Shown here: positions 20,019 to 29,409 of the stretch, piece after piece | Numbering within the stretch: position 1 is the stretch's first letter | Layout of the letters: each line of letters opens with the position of its first letter | Assembly: GCF_001425625.1 (NCBI RefSeq) | Contig: NZ_LMCP01000001.1 | Coordinates: 187,430 to 251,429, forward strand | From: Mesorhizobium sp. Root102 | GTDB taxonomy: Bacteria; Pseudomonadota; Alphaproteobacteria; Rhizobiales; Rhizobiaceae | DNA: 64,000 nt | Direction: 5' to 3' | Notes under the pieces: model-generated | What the model was told of the DNA's origin: nothing | Seen by the model: only the letters and a program-made list of their open reading frames with translations | Database searches by the model: none | Program-made: the position numbers and the translations under genes

Positions 20019-21245
20019 GTGGAAACCGCCATTGCGAGGCACGGTTCGCCCGAGGTGAATGACAGCCTCATTCACCGCGGCACTAACCAGAGCGGCATGC
20101 GCGACCACAACGAGCGGTTGGTGCTCTCGCTGGTGCGCCAGCACGGCAGCCTGGCGAAATCTGACATCGCTCGCATGACCGGACTTTCGGCGCAGACGGT
20201 TTCGGTCATCATGCGTGAGTTGGAGGAAGAAAGCCTTCTGCTGCGCCAGGCGCCGTTGCGCGGCAAGATCGGCCAGCCCTCCATCCCGATGGCGCTCAAT
20301 CCCGAAGGCGCTTTCTTCATCGGCCTGAAGATCGGCCGGCGCAGCGCGGAACTGGTGCTGATCGATTTCCTTGGCAATGTGCGCTCGATGCTGCAGCATT
20401 CATACCGCTACCCGGCGCGGCGCGAGACGGTGGACTTCGTCAGCAACGGCATTCGGCAGATGCGCGGCGAGTTGACGCCCGCACAGGACAAGCGCATCGC
20501 CGGGCTCGGCATCGCCATGCCGTTCGAGTTGTGGAACTGGACCGATACTGCCGGCGCCCCGCGCGACGTCATGGACGAATGGCGCCGCCGCGACATCAGG
20601 GCCGACATCCAGGCGCAATGCGATTTTCCGGTCTATTTGCAGAACGATGCCACGTCGGCCTGCGGCGCCGAGCTCGTCTTCGGCCACGCGGGCGGCGCGC
20701 GTGACTTCGTCTATTTCTATATCGGTGCCTTTGCCGGTGGCGGCATCGTGCTGAATGGCCGGCTGTTTGGCGGCCCGACCGGCAATGCCGGAGCACTCGG
20801 CTCCATGCCCGTGCCCGGGCCGAACGGCAAACCGACCCAGCTGATCGACGTGGCGTCCATCGCCATGCTCGAAAAGGCGCTCAATGCGCGCGGCGTCGAG
20901 GCCTCGCATCTGTGGACATCGCCGGAAGACTGGGGCGAGATCGGACCCGAGCTCGACGACTGGATCGCCAGCGCCTCGCGAGCGCTCGCCTACGCCATCG
21001 TCGCCGCATCCTCGGTCATCGATTTCGAGGCGGCGGTGATCGACGGCTGGATGCCGAAGGCGGTGCGCCGTCGTCTGGTTGACGCCATCATCGCGGCCAT
21101 CGCCACGATCGACGGCGAAGGTTTGAAGCTGCCCGCGGTTCGCGAGGGAACCGTCGGCATTCATGCCCGGGCCCTCGGAGGCGCCAGCCTGCCACTATCC
21201 GAACGCTTCCTGATCGGCTCGACGACGATTTCCAGGAGCGCCTGA
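20019..21245 (+). CDS. frcR: ROK family transcriptional regulator (FrcR-like)
   Basis: This 408-residue repressor of the ROK family has an N-terminal winged helix-turn-helix (about residues 30-95; LAKSDIARMTGLSAQTVSVIMREL) followed by an ASKHA sugar-kinase-like domain with GGGIVLNGRLFGGPTGNAGALG. The zinc-binding CxCGxxGC motif of many ROK proteins is not seen. The start is GTG 20019 behind GGGAGGA; the frame remains open for hundreds of codons upstream, but that part is antisense to frcB. It is transcribed divergently from frcB with a palindrome between them, and its stop overlaps the mutarotase start (TGATG). It probably controls the frc genes in response to the sugar or its phosphate. Confidence 0.88.
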   Translation: METAIARHGSPEVNDSLIHRGTNQSGMRDHNERLVLSLVRQHGSLAKSDIARMTGLSAQTVSVIMRELEEESLLLRQAPLRGKIGQPSIPMALNPEGAFFIGLKIGRRSAELVLIDFLGNVRSMLQHSYRYPARRETVDFVSNGIRQMRGELTPAQDKRIAGLGIAMPFELWNWTDTAGAPRDVMDEWRRRDIRADIQAQCDFPVYLQNDATSACGAELVFGHAGGARDFVYFYIGAFAGGGIVLNGRLFGGPTGNAGALGSMPVPGPNGKPTQLIDVASIAMLEKALNARGVEASHLWTSPEDWGEIGPELDDWIASASRALAYAIVAASSVIDFEAAVIDGWMPKAVRRRLVDAIIAAIATIDGEGLKLPAVREGTVGIHARALGGASLPLSERFLIGSTTISRSA

Positions 21246-21691
21246 TGCTGATCGGAATCCCGGCGCTGCTCGGTCCGGAGCTTCTGGCGATCCTGCGCGG
21301 CATGGGCCATGGCGACGAAATCGCGCTTGTCGACGGAAATTATCCGGCGGAACAGCAGGCAACACGGCTGGTACGAGCCGATGGTCACCACCTCATCCCG
21401 GTGCTCGACGCGATCTTGAGCGTGCTGCCGGTGGACGACGCCGTGCCGGAGGCGCTGTTCCGCGCCTCGGTCAAGGGTGACCCCTCGCTTGCCGATCCCG
21501 TCCATAATGAGATCGAGGCGATCTGCGCCAAACGTGCGCCAGGCCGCAAGGTGGTTGCGCTGGCCGGCGCCGACTTCTATGCACGGGTCAAATCGGCGCA
21601 TGCCATCGTCGCAACAAGCGAGCCGCGGCTCTACGCCAACATCATAATCCGCAAAGGCGTGATCTATCCGCCGGAGACCAGGAAGCCATGA
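21245..21691 (+). CDS. RbsD/FucU family sugar mutarotase
   Basis: This 148-residue cytoplasmic protein of the RbsD/FucU family catalyses anomer interconversion of monosaccharides so that a kinase or isomerase gets the right form. The N-terminal MLIGIPALLGPELLAILRGMGHGDEIALVDGN contains the catalytic His of the family, and the C-terminal LYANIIIRKGVI matches the YxNxxxxKG signature (Tyr, Asn). It starts on the last base of the regulator stop (TGATG) and overlaps the kinase start by four bases (ATGA). It is therefore translated with the regulator and the kinase as one unit, which supports a role on the imported sugar. Confidence 0.88.
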   Translation: MLIGIPALLGPELLAILRGMGHGDEIALVDGNYPAEQQATRLVRADGHHLIPVLDAILSVLPVDDAVPEALFRASVKGDPSLADPVHNEIEAICAKRAPGRKVVALAGADFYARVKSAHAIVATSEPRLYANIIIRKGVIYPPETRKP

Positions 21692-22611
21692 TCCTCTGCT
21701 GCGGCGAAGCCCTGATCGACATGCTGCCGCGCACGACGACAGCGGGCGAGCCGGCCTTTGCGCCTTATGTCGGCGGCGCCGTGTTCAACACGGCGATCGC
21801 GCTTGGCCGGCTCGGCGCGCCAGCCGGCTTCTTTTCCGGCCTGTCGTCGGATCTGTTCGGTGGCCAGTTCCTGGATGCGCTGGGGGCGAGCAAGGTCAGT
21901 TCCACCTATGCACACACCTCGCCTCGGCCAACGACGCTGGCCTTCGTCAAGCTCACCAACGGCCAGGCGACCTACACCTTCTATGACGAGAACACCGCCG
22001 GCCGCATGCTGACCATCGACGACCTGCCACAGCTCGGCAACGAGATCGAAGCCATGCTGTTCGGCGCCATCAGCCTGATCTCGGAGCCCGCCGGCAGTGC
22101 CTACGAAGAGTTCATGCGGCGCGAGCAGGCAAGCCGCGTCATGATGCTCGATCCCAACATCCGGCCGAACTTCATCCCGGACAAGGCCAAGCACCTCAGG
22201 CGCATCCGCGCCATGATGGCGATGGCCGACATCGTGAAACTGTCGGACGAAGACCTGAACTGGTTTGGCGAAGCCGGCTCGCATGAGGATGTCATCCGCA
22301 ACTGGCTGGACCGCGGCCCGAAGCTGATCGTCGTCACCCATGGCAGCGAAGGCGCTGTCGGCTACAGCAAGGAGCACACCGTCACGGTGATGCCGGAGAA
22401 GGTCGAGGTGGTCGACACGGTCGGCGCCGGCGACACGTTCAACGCCGGTATCCTCGCCTCCTTGCATGAGCAGGGCCTGCTGACGAAAGCGTCGATTTCC
22501 GACCTGTCGAAAGACGCCATCCACAAGGCGCTGGCGCTTGGCGCCAAGGCAGCAGCGGTAACGGTGTCACGGGCCGGCGCCAATCCACCCTGGCGACACG
22601 AGATCGCCTGA
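21688..22611 (+). CDS. frcK: PfkB family carbohydrate kinase (FrcK-like fructokinase)
   Basis: This 307-residue sugar kinase of the PfkB/ribokinase family probably phosphorylates imported fructose. The N-terminal GEALIDMLPR and YVGGAVFNTAIALGRLG bind the sugar. The C-terminal DTVGAGDTFNAGIL is PfkB signature 2 with the catalytic Asp and the anion hole. An intact VTHGSEGAVGY strand precedes it. It overlaps the mutarotase gene by ATGA. In S. meliloti frcK is linked to frcBCA; here the kinase is instead with the regulator arm, a rearranged layout if that comparison holds. The substrate is inferred, and other ketoses or hexoses are possible. Confidence 0.85.
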   Translation: MILCCGEALIDMLPRTTTAGEPAFAPYVGGAVFNTAIALGRLGAPAGFFSGLSSDLFGGQFLDALGASKVSSTYAHTSPRPTTLAFVKLTNGQATYTFYDENTAGRMLTIDDLPQLGNEIEAMLFGAISLISEPAGSAYEEFMRREQASRVMMLDPNIRPNFIPDKAKHLRRIRAMMAMADIVKLSDEDLNWFGEAGSHEDVIRNWLDRGPKLIVVTHGSEGAVGYSKEHTVTVMPEKVEVVDTVGAGDTFNAGILASLHEQGLLTKASISDLSKDAIHKALALGAKAAAVTVSRAGANPPWRHEIA

Positions 22612-22871
22612 GTAGCGCTCAACATAGATTGAGCAGTCGATCACTTTATGTTTCGCAGGACCGATGCGTGGGGCTATAAAGGCGCGATCGCGCCCGACGA
22701 AGCCCGGATTTCCGGCATCTCGCGAAGGTCTGCCGGGAAATACAGGTAACAGGCTACGACACACAGGCAATTTACGGCTCTGTGCGTCCGGCTTTCTCGT
22801 CAAGCGCAACTCTGGTACCAGCGGGCCGTTATCTGGCTAAACCGCCTGGTTGAAACCGTTTTGAGGCCGAC

Positions 22872-24014
22872 ATGCAGTTCATCGATCTTGGCGCGCAGCG
22901 CGAACGAATCCGCGACCGGCTGAAGGCCGCGATCGACCGTGTCGTCGACGAGGGCCGCTATATTCTCGGCCCGCAAGTCACCGAATTCGAGAACAAGCTC
23001 GCCGCCTATGTCGGCACCAAGCATGTCGTGGCTTGCGCGAACGGCACCGATGCATTGCTCTTGCCCCTGTTTGCGGCCGGCGTCGGACCGGGCGACGCGG
23101 TGTTCGTGCCGAGCTTCACTTTCGCCGCCACGGCGGAAGTGGTGGCGCTGGCCAAGGCAGAGCCGGTGTTCGTCGATGTCGACCCGCATACCTACAACAT
23201 CGACATTGCCAGCCTCCAAGCGGCCATCACCATGATCAAGAAGGAAGGCCGGCTGAAGCCGAAGGCAATCATTCCCGTCGATCTGTTTGGCCTTGCCGCC
23301 GACTACGAGGCGATCATGGCGATCGCCAACCGCGAAGGGCTGATGGTGATCGAGGATGCCGCCCAGTCGATGGGCGGTTCTCTCGACGGCAAGATGTGCG
23401 GCTCGTTCGGCGCGGTCGGCTCGACGAGCTTCTACCCTGCCAAGCCGCTTGGCTGCTACGGCGATGGCGGCGCGATGTTCACCAATGACGATGCGCTGGC
23501 CGAGCAACTCAGATCCTTCGCCTTCCACGGCAAGGGCGAAACGCAATACGACAATGTCCGCGTCGGCATCAATTCACGCCTCGACACGCTGCAGGCGGCG
23601 ATCCTAATCGAGAAGCTGGCCATCCTCGAAGACGAGATGGTTGCCCGCCAAGTGGTGGCCAAGCGCTATGCCGATGGGCTTGGCGACGTCGTTACCGCCG
23701 CCCGCAATCTGGATGGCAGCCGTTCGGCCTGGGCGCAGTACGCCATCGAGACGCCGAAGCGCGACGGGCTGAAGGCGCATCTCGGCGAAAAGGGAATTCC
23801 GTCGGTCATCTATTATGTGAAGCCGCTGCATGCCCAGGTTGCTTATCGCGACTACCCGCGCACGCCGACCGGCCTTGCTGTGTCGGAAGACCTGCCGAAG
23901 CGGATTCTCTGTCTGCCGATGCACCCTTATCTCAGCGAAGCCGACCAGGACCGCATCATTGAAACGATCCGCAACTATATCGGCTCGAATTCAGCGCAGG
24001 CCGCAGCCGAGTAA
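22872..24014 (+). CDS. DegT/DnrJ/EryC1 family sugar aminotransferase
   Basis: This 380-residue PLP enzyme of the DegT/DnrJ/EryC1 family transfers an amino group, usually from glutamate, to a nucleotide-linked keto-sugar. The N-terminal GPQVTEFENKLAAYVG and CANGTDALLLPL are typical. The PLP lysine is in SFYPAKPLGCYGDGG, and EDAAQSMGG carries the Asp that contacts the pyridine ring. Such enzymes make amino sugars for O-antigen or exopolysaccharide, which fits the surface-polysaccharide genes further right. It stands alone on plus after a 260-base gap (22612-22871) in which only a small GCTCAA..TTGAGC stem is seen. The sugar substrate is unknown. Confidence 0.9.
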   Translation: MQFIDLGAQRERIRDRLKAAIDRVVDEGRYILGPQVTEFENKLAAYVGTKHVVACANGTDALLLPLFAAGVGPGDAVFVPSFTFAATAEVVALAKAEPVFVDVDPHTYNIDIASLQAAITMIKKEGRLKPKAIIPVDLFGLAADYEAIMAIANREGLMVIEDAAQSMGGSLDGKMCGSFGAVGSTSFYPAKPLGCYGDGGAMFTNDDALAEQLRSFAFHGKGETQYDNVRVGINSRLDTLQAAILIEKLAILEDEMVARQVVAKRYADGLGDVVTAARNLDGSRSAWAQYAIETPKRDGLKAHLGEKGIPSVIYYVKPLHAQVAYRDYPRTPTGLAVSEDLPKRILCLPMHPYLSEADQDRIIETIRNYIGSNSAQAAAE

Positions 24015-24021
24015 GCTGCGG
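24001..24021. terminator. possible terminator hairpin between converging genes
   Basis: CCGCAGC (24001-24007) pairs with GCTGCGG (24015-24021) around a seven-base loop containing the aminotransferase stop codon. Flanking GG and GGCC may extend the stem. It lies in the 14-base gap between two converging genes, so it could serve both, but no clear T-tract follows on either strand. Confidence 0.35.
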
Positions 24022-24028
24022 GGCCTTC

Positions 24029-24820
24029 TCAGGCGGGGCTGACCCCTGCTCTGCCGCTGGCAATGAAATGCGGATTGGCAAAATCCTCATCGTCGCATTG
24101 CCTGCGCTTGCCATAGACCAGAGGCTGGCCGTCCAGCGTGCGCGTCATGCCGCCGGCCGCGCGCAGAACGGCGTCGCCCGCCGCCGTGTCCCATTCCATG
24201 GTGCGGCCGAAGCGCGGATAGACATCCGCCTCACCGCTGGCGACAAGGCAGAATTTCAAGGACGAACCGACCGACACGATTTCGGCCGCGCCAAGGTCGC
24301 GAATATAGGCCTCGGTTTCCGGCGTGTTGTGCGAACGACTGGCAACGACGGCCAGCGGCGCCATGGCTGTTCTCACCGAAATCGGCCGGCGCCCGGTGAT
24401 CTGGTAGTCGCCATCGATTTCGAGAGATTCCGCCCTGCCCGGCAGGCCGGAAAAGAAGCGGCCGGTGCAGGGCGCGAAGACGACGCCGACTTCCGGTACG
24501 CCATCGCGAACCAGAGCGATGTTGACGGTGAAATCGGTGCGGCGGTTGACGAATTCCTTGGTGCCGTCGAGCGGATCGATCAGAAAGAAGGCCCCGTCCA
24601 GGTCGGGCGGCACGATGCCGGCGGATGCTTCCTCCTCGGCCACGCAGGGAATGTCGGGAAATGCGGCGCGCAGCCCGGTGAGAATGATCTTCTCGCTCTC
24701 GCGGTCCGCCTCGGTCACCGGCGACGAATCGGACTTGCGGTCGACCGCACAGCCGGCGTGGAACACGCGCATCACCTCACGCCCCGCCGCCAAGGCCAGC
24801 CGCTCGCAGATTCCGAGCAT
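24029..24820 (-). CDS. cysQ: 3'(2'),5'-bisphosphate nucleotidase CysQ
   Basis: This phosphatase of about 263 residues in the inositol monophosphatase superfamily hydrolyses 3'-phosphoadenosine 5'-phosphate, the by-product of PAPS-dependent reduction and sulfation. Metal-binding signatures are visible: VAEEE, LIDPLDGTKEFVNRRTDFTVNIALV and MEWDTAAGDAVLRAAGG, plus SLKFCLVASGEADVYPRFG. ATG 24820 aligns with the E. coli CysQ start and lies just after the cysNC stop. A TTG at 24868 would add 16 residues and overlap cysNC by 38 bases. It is last in cysD-cysNC-cysQ, so synthesis and recycling of activated sulfate are encoded together. Confidence 0.92.
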   Translation of the reverse strand: MLGICERLALAAGREVMRVFHAGCAVDRKSDSSPVTEADRESEKIILTGLRAAFPDIPCVAEEEASAGIVPPDLDGAFFLIDPLDGTKEFVNRRTDFTVNIALVRDGVPEVGVVFAPCTGRFFSGLPGRAESLEIDGDYQITGRRPISVRTAMAPLAVVASRSHNTPETEAYIRDLGAAEIVSVGSSLKFCLVASGEADVYPRFGRTMEWDTAAGDAVLRAAGGMTRTLDGQPLVYGKRRQCDDEDFANPHFIASGRAGVSPA

Positions 24821-24830
24821 CAGCCTGTCG

Positions 24831-26768
24831 TCAGATGCCGCCGCCGCTGTCGTATTGGTCTTCGGCAATGTCGCGCTCGTTCAGCCAGTGTTCCAGGGTG
24901 TCTACCATCTCTTCGGCCGATTTGCCGAGTGTCTTGAGATGGATTTCCGGGTTTTCCGGCGCTTCATAGGGAGAATCGACGCCGGTGAAATTCTTGATCT
25001 CGCCATTCAAGGCGCGTGCATAGAGGCCCTTGGGATCACGCCTGGCGCATTCCTCGAAGGGGGTATCGACGAACACCTCGATGAACTCTCCGTCGGCCAT
25101 CAATTCGCGCGCCATGCGCCGCTCGGCGCTGAACGGCGAAATGAACGATACAATGACGATCAACCCGGCATCGCCCATCAGCCGCGCCACTTCGGCGACG
25201 CGGCGGATGTTCTCGACACGATCGGCGTCGGTGAAACCAAGATCGCGGTTGAGGCCGTGACGGACGTTGTCGCCGTCCAGGATATAGGTATGGCGGCCGG
25301 TGGCGAACAGCTTCTTTTCGAACAGGTTGGCGATGGTCGACTTGCCGGAGCCCGACAGCCCGGTGAACCAGAACACGGCGGGCCGCTGGTTCTTCATGTC
25401 GGCGCGAACGCGCTTGACGACATCGAGCGATTGCCAGTGGATGTTTTCGGCGCGGCGCAGCGTGTGCAGGATCATGCCGGCGCCGACCGTTGCGTTTGAG
25501 ATGCGGTCGATCAGGATGAAGGCGCCGGTCGTACGGTTCTCGGCGAACGGATCGAAGGCGGTCGGCGTCCGCGTCGAGATGTTGCAGATGCCGACTTCAT
25601 TCATTTCGAGCGATTTGGCCGCCTCATGGGCAAAGTCGTTGACGTTGATCCGGTATTTCAGGTCGGTGACGGTGGCGCTGGTCTGATCGGTCTCGGTGCG
25701 CAGGATGTAGGAGCGGCCGGGCAGCAGGGCGTGCTCGTCGAACCAGACGATGTTGGCGGCGAACTGGTCGGCGACCTGCGGCCGTGCGGCAGGCGAAACC
25801 AGCATGTTGCCGCGTGAAATCTCGATCTCGTCGTCAAGGACGAGCGTGACAGCCTGGCCGGCAGCCGCCTGGGCCAGGTCGCCGCCATAGGAGACGATCC
25901 GCTTGACGCGCGAGGATTTGCCGGACTTGGCAACAACCACCTCATCACCGGGCGCGACCGAGCCGGATGCGATCGTGCCGGCAAAACCGCGAAAATCGAG
26001 ATTGGGGCGATTGACATACTGAACCGGAAAACGGAACGGCAGTTCGACCACCGCTTGGTCGACCGACACGGTTTCGAGATGCTCGATCAGCGTCGGGCCG
26101 GAATACCATTCTGTGTTGCCCGAACGGCCGGTGACGTTGTCGCCGTAACGGGCCGACATCGGGATCGGCACGATGGTCTGGAAACCGAGATCGCGCGAAA
26201 ACTGCCGGTAGTCTTCAACGATCCGGTCGAAGACCGCCTGATCGAACCCGACGAGATCGATCTTGTTGACGGCCAGCACGATGTGGCGGATGCCGAGCAG
26301 CGAGGCGATGATCGAGTGGCGCCTCGTCTGGCGCAGCACCCCTTGCCGGGCATCGATCAGCACGATCGCCAGGTCGGCGGTCGAGGCGCCGGTCGCCATG
26401 TTGCGCGTGTATTGTTCGTGGCCGGGCGTGTCGGCGACGATGAACTTGCGCTTCGGCGTGGCGAAGAAGCGGTAGGCGACGTCGATGGTGATGCCTTGCT
26501 CACGCTCAGCCTCGAGACCGTCGACCAGCAAGGCGAAGTCGATGTCTTCGCCCGTCGTGCCGTGCTTGCGCGAATCGCGTTCGAGCGCGGCGAGCTGGTC
26601 CTCGAAAATCTGCTTGGTATCGGAAAGCAGGCGCCCGATCAGCGTCGACTTGCCGTCATCGACGGAGCCGCAGGTCAGGAAGCGCAGCAGCGACTTCTTC
26701 TCCTGCGCCGCCAGATAGTCGCGGACGCCATCGGTGGGTGCGAGGCTCTTTGCCATGATGTGGCGCAT
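24831..26768 (-). CDS. cysNC: bifunctional sulfate adenylyltransferase subunit 1 / adenylylsulfate kinase (CysNC, NodQ-like)
   Basis: This is a fusion of about 645 residues. The N-terminal GTPase subunit of ATP sulfurylase (residues about 1-430) has G-domain motifs [23 protein letters not shown] and NKID. It drives adenylyl sulfate synthesis with CysD. The C-terminal APS kinase domain (about 450-640) has the P-loop [11 protein letters not shown] and phosphorylates APS to PAPS. The start is taken as ATG 26768, two bases after the cysD stop; TTG 26774 overlapping that stop or ATG 26756 are alternatives. PAPS can feed cysteine synthesis or sulfation of lipopolysaccharide or Nod factors. The latter is possible beside polysaccharide genes, but no sulfotransferase is recognised here. 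Confidence 0.95.
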   Translation of the reverse strand: MRHIMAKSLAPTDGVRDYLAAQEKKSLLRFLTCGSVDDGKSTLIGRLLSDTKQIFEDQLAALERDSRKHGTTGEDIDFALLVDGLEAEREQGITIDVAYRFFATPKRKFIVADTPGHEQYTRNMATGASTADLAIVLIDARQGVLRQTRRHSIIASLLGIRHIVLAVNKIDLVGFDQAVFDRIVEDYRQFSRDLGFQTIVPIPMSARYGDNVTGRSGNTEWYSGPTLIEHLETVSVDQAVVELPFRFPVQYVNRPNLDFRGFAGTIASGSVAPGDEVVVAKSGKSSRVKRIVSYGGDLAQAAAGQAVTLVLDDEIEISRGNMLVSPAARPQVADQFAANIVWFDEHALLPGRSYILRTETDQTSATVTDLKYRINVNDFAHEAAKSLEMNEVGICNISTRTPTAFDPFAENRTTGAFILIDRISNATVGAGMILHTLRRAENIHWQSLDVVKRVRADMKNQRPAVFWFTGLSGSGKSTIANLFEKKLFATGRHTYILDGDNVRHGLNRDLGFTDADRVENIRRVAEVARLMGDAGLIVIVSFISPFSAERRMARELMADGEFIEVFVDTPFEECARRDPKGLYARALNGEIKNFTGVDSPYEAPENPEIHLKTLGKSAEEMVDTLEHWLNERDIAEDQYDSGGGI

Positions 26769-26770
26769 GG

Positions 26771-27676
26771 TCAAAAATACCCCTCGCGCTTCTTCTTTTC
26801 CATCGAGCCGGCTTCATCGCGGTCGATCAGGCGCCCCTGCCGTTCGGAGGTGCGCGCGGTCAGCATTTCTCCGACGATGGCTTCCAGCGTGTCGGCCTCC
26901 GATTCGATGGCGCCGGTCAGCGGATAGCAGCCCAGCGTGCGGAATCGCACCAGCCGGTTCTCCGCAACCTCGCCGGGGCGCAGCTTCATGCGCTCGTCAT
27001 CCCTGAGAATCAGCATGCCGTCGCGTTCCACCACCAGCCGTTCCTTGGCGAAATAGAGCGGCACGATCGGGATACTTTCCTGCAGTATGTACTGCCAGAT
27101 ATCGAGTTCGGTCCAGTTCGACAACGGAAAGACGCGGATCGATTCACCCGATGCGATGCGGGTGTTGAATATCTTCCACATCTCGGGGCGTTGGTTCTTC
27201 GGATCCCACACGTGCTGGGCGTTGCGGAAGGAAAAGATGCGCTCCTTGGCGCGCGATTTTTCCTCATCGCGACGGGCGCCGCCAAAGGCCGCGTCGAAAC
27301 CGTATTTGTCGAGCGCCTGGCGCAGCGCCACGGTCTTCATCACATGGGTGTGCGTGTTCGAACCATGGTCGAACGGATTGATGTTGTCGCGCACGCCATC
27401 TTCGTTGACATGAACTAGGAGATCGAAGCCGAGCTTTTGCGCCATCTGATCGCGAAAGGCGATCATCTCACGGAATTTCCACGTCGTGTCGACGTGAAGA
27501 AAGGGGAATGGCGGCTTGGCGGGATAAAAGGCCTTCATTGCCAGATGCATCAGCACGGATGAATCCTTGCCGACCGAGTAGAGCATGACCGGCTTGGCAA
27601 AGGCGGCCGCAACCTCGCGGAATATATGTATGGACTCGGCTTCAAGCCGTTGAAGATGCGTAAGCGCTATTGTCAT
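26771..27676 (-). CDS. cysD: sulfate adenylyltransferase subunit 2 (CysD, NodP-like)
   Basis: This 301-residue ATP pyrophosphatase subunit adenylates sulfate, coupled to GTP hydrolysis by CysNC. The PP-loop is [14 protein letters not shown] near residue 33, and [29 protein letters not shown] and the C-terminal [20 protein letters not shown] are diagnostic of CysD. It is the first gene of the sulfate activation operon. The 446 bases upstream separate it from a divergent polysaccharide gene, and that is where its promoter must lie. Confidence 0.97.
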   Translation of the reverse strand: MTIALTHLQRLEAESIHIFREVAAAFAKPVMLYSVGKDSSVLMHLAMKAFYPAKPPFPFLHVDTTWKFREMIAFRDQMAQKLGFDLLVHVNEDGVRDNINPFDHGSNTHTHVMKTVALRQALDKYGFDAAFGGARRDEEKSRAKERIFSFRNAQHVWDPKNQRPEMWKIFNTRIASGESIRVFPLSNWTELDIWQYILQESIPIVPLYFAKERLVVERDGMLILRDDERMKLRPGEVAENRLVRFRTLGCYPLTGAIESEADTLEAIVGEMLTARTSERQGRLIDRDEAGSMEKKKREGYF

Positions 27677-28122
27677 GGACCGTGAGCGTTCTTTCGTGCC
27701 TTCCGACAGAAGACCAAATCATCGAGCTTTTTGCGCCCGGTTCAAGCCTTGCTTCTGGACAATCTCTTTCGAGCCGGCGTTTTAGCAGATCGTCGTTGGC
27801 AAGAACAATGCAAGACTGGCCCGGAGGCACATGGTTCGGGAATGAATTTTCCACGGAGATCGCAAAACCCGGAATTTCCTGCTCGCCGGCCAAGTAGGCA
27901 GGAAAAGCCGGGGAAAATAATTGCCCGGCTGGCCCGCTGGTGGCCGTCGATTTCTGGTGGCAACCGGCCTTGCCGCACTATCGAAACAAGACTTCGGCCG
28001 CTATACCGGCGTTGAAAACAAGAACGACGCATGGTCGAACACGTGCATTTCGAGGCCACCACATTCGATTTCGCTAATGAGACCTGCCATCTGAAGCTCG
28101 CAGAGAATTGTGATCCAGAGCA
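27677..28122. other. 446-base divergent intergenic region, no gene seen
   Basis: This region separates cysD (minus) from the polymerase/ligase gene (plus). Short open frames exist on both strands (for example 27670-27897), but none has a convincing ribosome-binding site or family similarity. It should hold the promoters of both flanking genes. I could not identify a reliable -35/-10 pair or operator. Confidence 0.5.
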
Positions 28123-29409
28123 TTGAACCGACTTTCATTCATAAGACGGCAATTCACTCCCTCGCAGGTGAATATCTACTTCTCTATCCTTTGCTTCTTT
28201 TTTCCGCCGGTTCTGGGATCGGTGGTCAGCTTTGTGTTCAACGGCGGAGGCTTGGCTTCCGTCGTGCTGATTGCTACTGGAAAAAGGCGCTTCAACGCTG
28301 ACCTGCCGATGATCTGGCTGACGGCCGCGATCTATGCCTACTGCGCGGCCAATCTGATGGCCTCCATCGTCAACAACTCTTTCGTCCGGGATGCCCCACA
28401 CCTTATCCCGCTCGTCACCTTCCTGTTCTTTCCCCTCTCCTATTCGACCTGGAGCATCACGTCGAAAACCACGCTGGCCCGCATCATCGTGCTCTCCAGC
28501 ATGGTCGCCTGTTTTGTCGCGCTGCTCATGGCCGTCATCCAGCAATATTGGGGTGGGGTCAGGGCCGAGGGCGGGGCCGGCAATGCGATCGTGTTCGCGA
28601 CGGTCGTCTGCCTTGCGGTGATGGTCTGCGTGGCCGGTGCCTTGTCAGGCATAGAGCGAGCCCGAAACCCCCTCTTCTACGCCACACTGGCCGGGACGAT
28701 CGCCATCATCTATTCCGGTTCGCGTATCGTCTGGCTGGCGCTGCTGATTGCAGGCATCGCCGTTCTGCTGATCCACCGGCAGAGGCTCAGAGGCAGGAAT
28801 GCCGTTCGCCTGCTGCGGTTGCTGGTGGCAGTCGGCATCGTGATCGCCGCTTTCGGCTTCCAGGCGATATCCGGGCGCGTCGACTTTCTGCACGCTGATT
28901 GGGATGCGCTGGGGACTCACGGCAACTACGACACCTCGTTGGGATTACGTGTCGCGCTCTGGGAGATCGGCCTCAAAGCATTCCATGACATGCCGTTGTT
29001 CGGACATGGGGTGGGTGCAACCCAGCTTTTGATCAAGCAGGGCTTCCATGACCAGTTCGCGATGGACGCCGGCTTCAACCATTTCCACAACGGCTTCCTG
29101 ACCGCTTTGGTGCAAGCGGGAATTCTGGGCGCCGCAACGCTGGCGGCGATCTTTGTCGTTGCCGCCGGGAATGCCGCCCGGGTCTTGCGCAACAGCAGCG
29201 ATCCGGTCGAGCGGTTCGGCGCCACCATGATCGTCATCGTCGTGATCACGTATCTCACGGCGGGAATGACGGGCATCCTCGTCGGCCATGACATTCTGGA
29301 CTCGGTGCTGATGGTCTTCCTGGTGTGTGGGACATATCTCGCCTCCGGACGTCAAGCTCCGTTGGTGGAACCACCAGCTACTCGAGAGCTGTTGCGAGCA
29401 AGGCAATGA
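28123..29409 (+). CDS. O-antigen ligase/polymerase family membrane protein
   Basis: This is a 428-residue inner-membrane protein with about 10-12 hydrophobic segments and a large periplasmic loop (about 255-325) containing GLRVALWEIGLKAF, LFGHGVGATQ and FNHFHNGFLTALVQAGILG. The H-x-N/H-x-x-x-L pattern after this loop and the preceding Arg are the hallmark of the Wzy_C/WaaL (PF04932) superfamily. Members either polymerise repeat units or ligate polymer to lipid A-core; the sequence does not decide which. The start is TTG 28123 with only a weak AGAG site, so a GTG near codon 17 is possible. It overlaps the SDR gene by ATGA. Confidence 0.8.
   Translation: MNRLSFIRRQFTPSQVNIYFSILCFFFPPVLGSVVSFVFNGGGLASVVLIATGKRRFNADLPMIWLTAAIYAYCAANLMASIVNNSFVRDAPHLIPLVTFLFFPLSYSTWSITSKTTLARIIVLSSMVACFVALLMAVIQQYWGGVRAEGGAGNAIVFATVVCLAVMVCVAGALSGIERARNPLFYATLAGTIAIIYSGSRIVWLALLIAGIAVLLIHRQRLRGRNAVRLLRLLVAVGIVIAAFGFQAISGRVDFLHADWDALGTHGNYDTSLGLRVALWEIGLKAFHDMPLFGHGVGATQLLIKQGFHDQFAMDAGFNHFHNGFLTALVQAGILGAATLAAIFVVAAGNAARVLRNSSDPVERFGATMIVIVVITYLTAGMTGILVGHDILDSVLMVFLVCGTYLASGRQAPLVEPPATRELLRARQ

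Noticed and set aside
27670..27897. Small ORF opposite the start of cysD
   Set aside because: It overlaps the cysD start on the other strand and has no supporting features.
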